Positions 61,801 to 64,000 of a stretch of DNA of 64,000 nt are shown here, piece by piece. The translations under genes and the position numbers were made by a program. The first letter of the stretch is position 1. Each line of letters opens with the position of its first letter. This DNA comes from DT-110 sp030148525 (lineage in GTDB: Bacteria > Bacteroidota > Bacteroidia > Chitinophagales > Saprospiraceae), in NCBI GenBank assembly GCA_965227445.1, contig OZ245751.1, forward strand, positions 2,852,001 to 2,916,000, written 5' to 3'. The notes beneath the pieces were generated by a model. That model did no database searches, was not told the origin of the DNA, and worked only from the letters and a program-made list of their open reading frames with translations.

Positions 61801-64000
61801 GGCCCCCTATCGCTTCGCCTGGGATACGGGTAGTGACAATCCATTTATCGATGGGCTTTCGGCCGGGACCTACCGCCTGACCATAACCGATGCTATTGGT
61901 TGTGAAGAGGTCGATGTCTTCGATCTGCGCGAACCCGACAGCTTGCGCATCCAATTTTCGGCAACGGATGTATCCTGCTTCGGCGATACGACCGGCCAAA
62001 TTACACCCCAAATCAGAGGCGGCACACCCGGGTTTACCTTCGCCTGGGATAATGGCAGTACCGATAGCCTGCAAATCAATCTGGGGGCGGGCACATTCAC
62101 CACTACCGTTACTGACGCCAATGGGTGCGTAGTCACCGGGACGCAGTCACTATCTCAACCCACTGAACTGCGGGTCGATTCCTTCCGGATACGCGATGTC
62201 GATTGTTTCGGCCGGGAAACCGGCCAGGCCTCCATCTTCGTGAGCGGCGGGAATGGTCCCTACGAATACTTATGGGATGATGAACTAGCCCAGATCGGGA
62301 TTACGGCCTCCAATTTACCGGCCGGAGAAACCAGTCTTACCGTCATCGACTTTAATCGCTGCGAATTGGATACCAGTGTGTTTGTCACCCAGCCCGACAC
62401 CCTGGTCGTCACCGTGGATGCCTCTGATGCCCAGTGCAAAGACGGTAACGAAGGCCAGGCCGTTGCTACCGTCACGGGCGGCACCGGCCCCTATAATTAT
62501 CTGTGGCAGGACGGGCAGGTGACCCCAACCGCCGATAGCCTGATCCGGGGTAATTATCGGATCACCGTAACCGATGATAACGGCTGCCGGGCTCTGGCCA
62601 CTGCCTCTATCGATGAGCCGGAACTGGCCCTGAATATCGAAGCCCGCCAGACGGAGCAGGGTTGTTTTGGACAACAACAAAACCAAGCTATTGCCCTGGC
62701 CCAGGGGGGGAGCGGTGGTAATTACCGCTACCGTTGGAGCAACGGGCAAACGACGCCCACGGCCAGTGATTTGGATTCACTGACCTATTCCGTAAGCGTT
62801 ACCGATGGCAACGGCTGTGTGAAGAGCATTGATCTGACCCTGGAGGATCTCCCCGACATGGTCCCCAATATGATCGTTAATGCCCCATCCTGTTTTGGTT
62901 TTGACAACGGTGCTATTGGCATCAACTTCGTGGAGGGACGCCCCAATTCCGAGCTGTCCAATTTCCGCTTTGTGTGGAATACCGGTCAGATTGGTTCCAA
63001 CATCAATAATATCGTTGGTGACTCAACGTACACCGTGACGGTCACCGATACGCGCGGCTGTTCGGCTACGGCGAGTCGCTTCGTCCGGGAGCCGACCCAG
63101 ATCACCTTCGACATTGAGACTACTCCGACCACCTGTCCGGGCGGCAGTAACGGTACCGCTCTGGTCACCAACGTTACCTCCGACAATCAGAATCTCATCT
63201 ACCAGTGGGATGCCCGTACGGGCAATCAGGAGGGTATTTCGGCCAGCAACCTGTCGGCCGGCGTCTATCAGGTCACAGTAACAGATGCCTTCAATTGCTT
63301 TGCTACCGCTGCCGGACGAGTGGAGGAGCCCGAGCCCCTGGAAGCCACCTTTGAGGTCGTCGATAATACCTGCTTTGGGGACCAGCAAGGACAGGCTACG
63401 GCTACCGTAATGGGCGGCACCCCGGGCTACGAACTCAGCTGGGCCGATGGCCGTACCGGAGCGACCATTACCCAATTATCAGCCGGCACCTACCGGCTGA
63501 ATATCACTGATGCGGAGGGGTGCACCGCTAATTCCGAGGTAACGGTGAGTCATCCGCCACCCATTGATGTAACCCTGCGTACCGAAGATGTTACTTGTTT
63601 CGGTGAACGCGACGGCGGAATCATCGCCGAAGTGGAAGGTGGGGCACCACCCTATACCTATAGTCTCGATAACCGTGACTACCAGGGGTCACCCCTGCTG
63701 ATTGGCCTCACGGCGGGCACCTACGATGTATACGTACGCGATGCCGGAGGCTGTACCCTTTTCGAACGCACCATGGTCCAGCAGCCCGAGCAATTCGTGA
63801 TCGATGCCGGTCCGTCCATTGCCCGCATCGACCGGGGCGACTCCCTGCAATTACAGGCCGATGTGTTTGGTGCTCAGGGACAAGTACTGTACGAATGGTA
63901 TGCGGCCTTTGGCGACAACTTGTCGTGCCTGAGTTGTCCTGATCCACTGGCCTTTCCCGACAATACCATCAGCTACGAGGTGATCGGCATCGACAGTGTC
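58862..64000 (+). CDS. Giant SprB-like surface adhesin (partial, cut by the window end)
   Basis: The first 1713 residues of an open frame that continues past the window. In order: signal peptide (1-24, 'IHAQ'), a CUB-like domain (about 30-135), a PKD domain (about 190-245, with 'FRWDFGDGTFAYGRTV'), and a proprotein-convertase P-domain-like module (about 306-480, 'CINLEHSWGRDLQISLICPD'). A second P-like module follows (about 597-723, 'CLNLETDWDEDIRLFLQAPN'). Then come about ten SprB repeats of roughly 75 residues (about 870-1643), each opening with a 'VSCFGDTTG'-type motif and closing with 'YTVTVTD..GC'. An Ig-like module begins at the edge. SprB is the mobile gliding adhesin of Flavobacterium, so this protein is probably a type IX cargo for surface adhesion. 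The C-terminal sorting domain, if any, lies outside the window. Confidence 0.9.
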   Translation, partial: MRTGLHYVIGAVLLFMLPPAIHAQYTPMASGTQTACSGFLTDPEGPDAPYGPNQLVVTTLCPGTGPDSHVSLSFLNLDLGEGDQLCFYDGVDSTATLLRCVTGPDAPVEFNIQATAANPGGCLTVVFRSDNQDEGAGWAADISCTTACQNIIAVLDSTRPAASPNLISSVDVCPGERVFFFGSGQFPQNMVAYEHTNANSEFRWDFGDGTFAYGRTVSKRYDVSGAYTVRLTITDPFGCTNNNALTQVVRVAPRPDFSFTGDANQAICAGATIDLDADLAGTNPGSDLTITNGTASYNTDHRVIERVALPDGIGVGYESTITVRDFAPGQTIQSANDLANLCINLEHSWGRDLQISLICPDGQAIILQPGSGSRGTQFYLGDPIENDESRLRPGTGFTYCWSQAAANPDWNTYLGQNAVDTLPAGNYRPANSFANLIGCPLNGTWTLRIVDQFPDDNGYLFGWNLEFADNIFPAAETFSPPLASGTWRPNAYVDNLSATNVQATPTFAGTAYFDYTTTDAFGCSFDTTLQVPVRPFSDPACLNCEEQYPELNDITACEDETIQLDASGTVPLDTAIEFQNNPQYTLGFANHPPENPYRNTISVSGILQDTLTAPLEQIESVCLNLETDWDEDIRLFLQAPNGTLLELSTNNGGQGDNYTNTCFTPDAPISITDGTAPFRGDFLPEGSWDTLQGAPINGDWTLIVSDEFDDAEFGRIVDWSISFHSVKEVTYDWSGDPGLSCTDCPNPEVTTSVNATYTVTITDTYGCSRTNTVNVEIVPVLEGPEVICQQTGPDAFTFTWNRPPGVSSFDLTLSINGATRPTALPFQDTFLVVDGLSAGDSVALEVLPIIFNTGDYCRIETGFSSCIFGECLLNANLVRVRQPTCFGADNGEAEVGINIGTPPYRYFLNNSSQPQGDPVFRNLDPGPYFIVVQDATFCTDTLEFEIEEPDSLAANVFEARSISCFGNSDGRLETLADGGTAPYRFAWDTGSDNPFIDGLSAGTYRLTITDAIGCEEVDVFDLREPDSLRIQFSATDVSCFGDTTGQITPQIRGGTPGFTFAWDNGSTDSLQINLGAGTFTTTVTDANGCVVTGTQSLSQPTELRVDSFRIRDVDCFGRETGQASIFVSGGNGPYEYLWDDELAQIGITASNLPAGETSLTVIDFNRCELDTSVFVTQPDTLVVTVDASDAQCKDGNEGQAVATVTGGTGPYNYLWQDGQVTPTADSLIRGNYRITVTDDNGCRALATASIDEPELALNIEARQTEQGCFGQQQNQAIALAQGGSGGNYRYRWSNGQTTPTASDLDSLTYSVSVTDGNGCVKSIDLTLEDLPDMVPNMIVNAPSCFGFDNGAIGINFVEGRPNSELSNFRFVWNTGQIGSNINNIVGDSTYTVTVTDTRGCSATASRFVREPTQITFDIETTPTTCPGGSNGTALVTNVTSDNQNLIYQWDARTGNQEGISASNLSAGVYQVTVTDAFNCFATAAGRVEEPEPLEATFEVVDNTCFGDQQGQATATVMGGTPGYELSWADGRTGATITQLSAGTYRLNITDAEGCTANSEVTVSHPPPIDVTLRTEDVTCFGERDGGIIAEVEGGAPPYTYSLDNRDYQGSPLLIGLTAGTYDVYVRDAGGCTLFERTMVQQPEQFVIDAGPSIARIDRGDSLQLQADVFGAQGQVLYEWYAAFGDNLSCLSCPDPLAFPDNTISYEVIGIDSV

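Overview
The window looks like a chromosomal stretch from a marine-type Bacteroidota, most likely of the Saprospiria/Lewinella group. This rests on three things seen in the sequence. Several secreted proteins carry type IX secretion (gliding-associated) C-terminal signals or SprB repeats. Candidate promoters have the Bacteroidota -7 box TAnnTTTG. Gene families such as CotH, WG-repeat, DUF6249 and ChaN-like proteins cluster as they do in that phylum. Genus-level placement is inference. I found no rRNA, tRNA, CRISPR array, prophage or complete insertion sequence.

Layout. Positions 1-8.7 kb hold two PH-domain membrane proteins, a gamma-glutamyltransferase lipoprotein, a secreted beta-helix protein and two small envelope proteins. 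Positions 8.9-15.1 kb hold a complete SUF iron-sulfur operon (sufBCDSE, a MIP18-type gene and an Rrf2 regulator), with a palindrome just downstream of the candidate promoter. Positions 15.1-25.1 kb hold a phosphoesterase, a quinone-oxidoreductase-like enzyme, a secreted papain-fold protein that has lost its catalytic residues, an acyl-CoA carboxylase beta subunit, an aminotransferase, an NTF2/lumazine-binding-like gene broken by one amber codon, and a kdsC-ubiA-maf cluster. Positions 25.3-39 kb hold a 1121-residue WG-repeat protein, a SpoU/TrmH methyltransferase, an ECF sigma/anti-sigma pair, pyrC, purK, a DASH-type cryptochrome, arfB, a ChaN-like protein and a cytochrome c. Positions 39-58.5 kb hold a type IX cargo protein, CIA30, an alpha/beta hydrolase, a TonB-dependent transporter, a TsaC-like protein, two tandem CotH proteins, an unrecognised 1502-residue secreted protein, prmA and folD. 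From 58.9 kb to the window edge runs a large SprB-like adhesin that is cut off by the end of the window.

The most unusual content lies between the genes. Many intergenic spaces are filled by degenerate tandem arrays with a 7-bp (sometimes 8-bp) period but several different unit sequences. At least nine of these arrays begin within a few bases of a stop codon. The CCGTG-type arrays all point the same way on the + strand, whatever the gene orientation. Other repeats are a 67-bp perfect inverted pair about 5.3 kb apart that brackets the sigma/pyrC/purK block, composite modules built from a CTTCTCCC/GGGAGAAG palindrome, a 62-bp module and 8-bp-period arrays, and one small hairpin insertion nested in such a palindrome with a 4-bp duplication. 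A separate long hairpin of about 95 bp sits upstream of the type IX cargo gene. The heptad arrays are the best candidate here for an undescribed system. They recall the short tandemly repeated repetitive sequences of cyanobacteria, but that comparison is inference.
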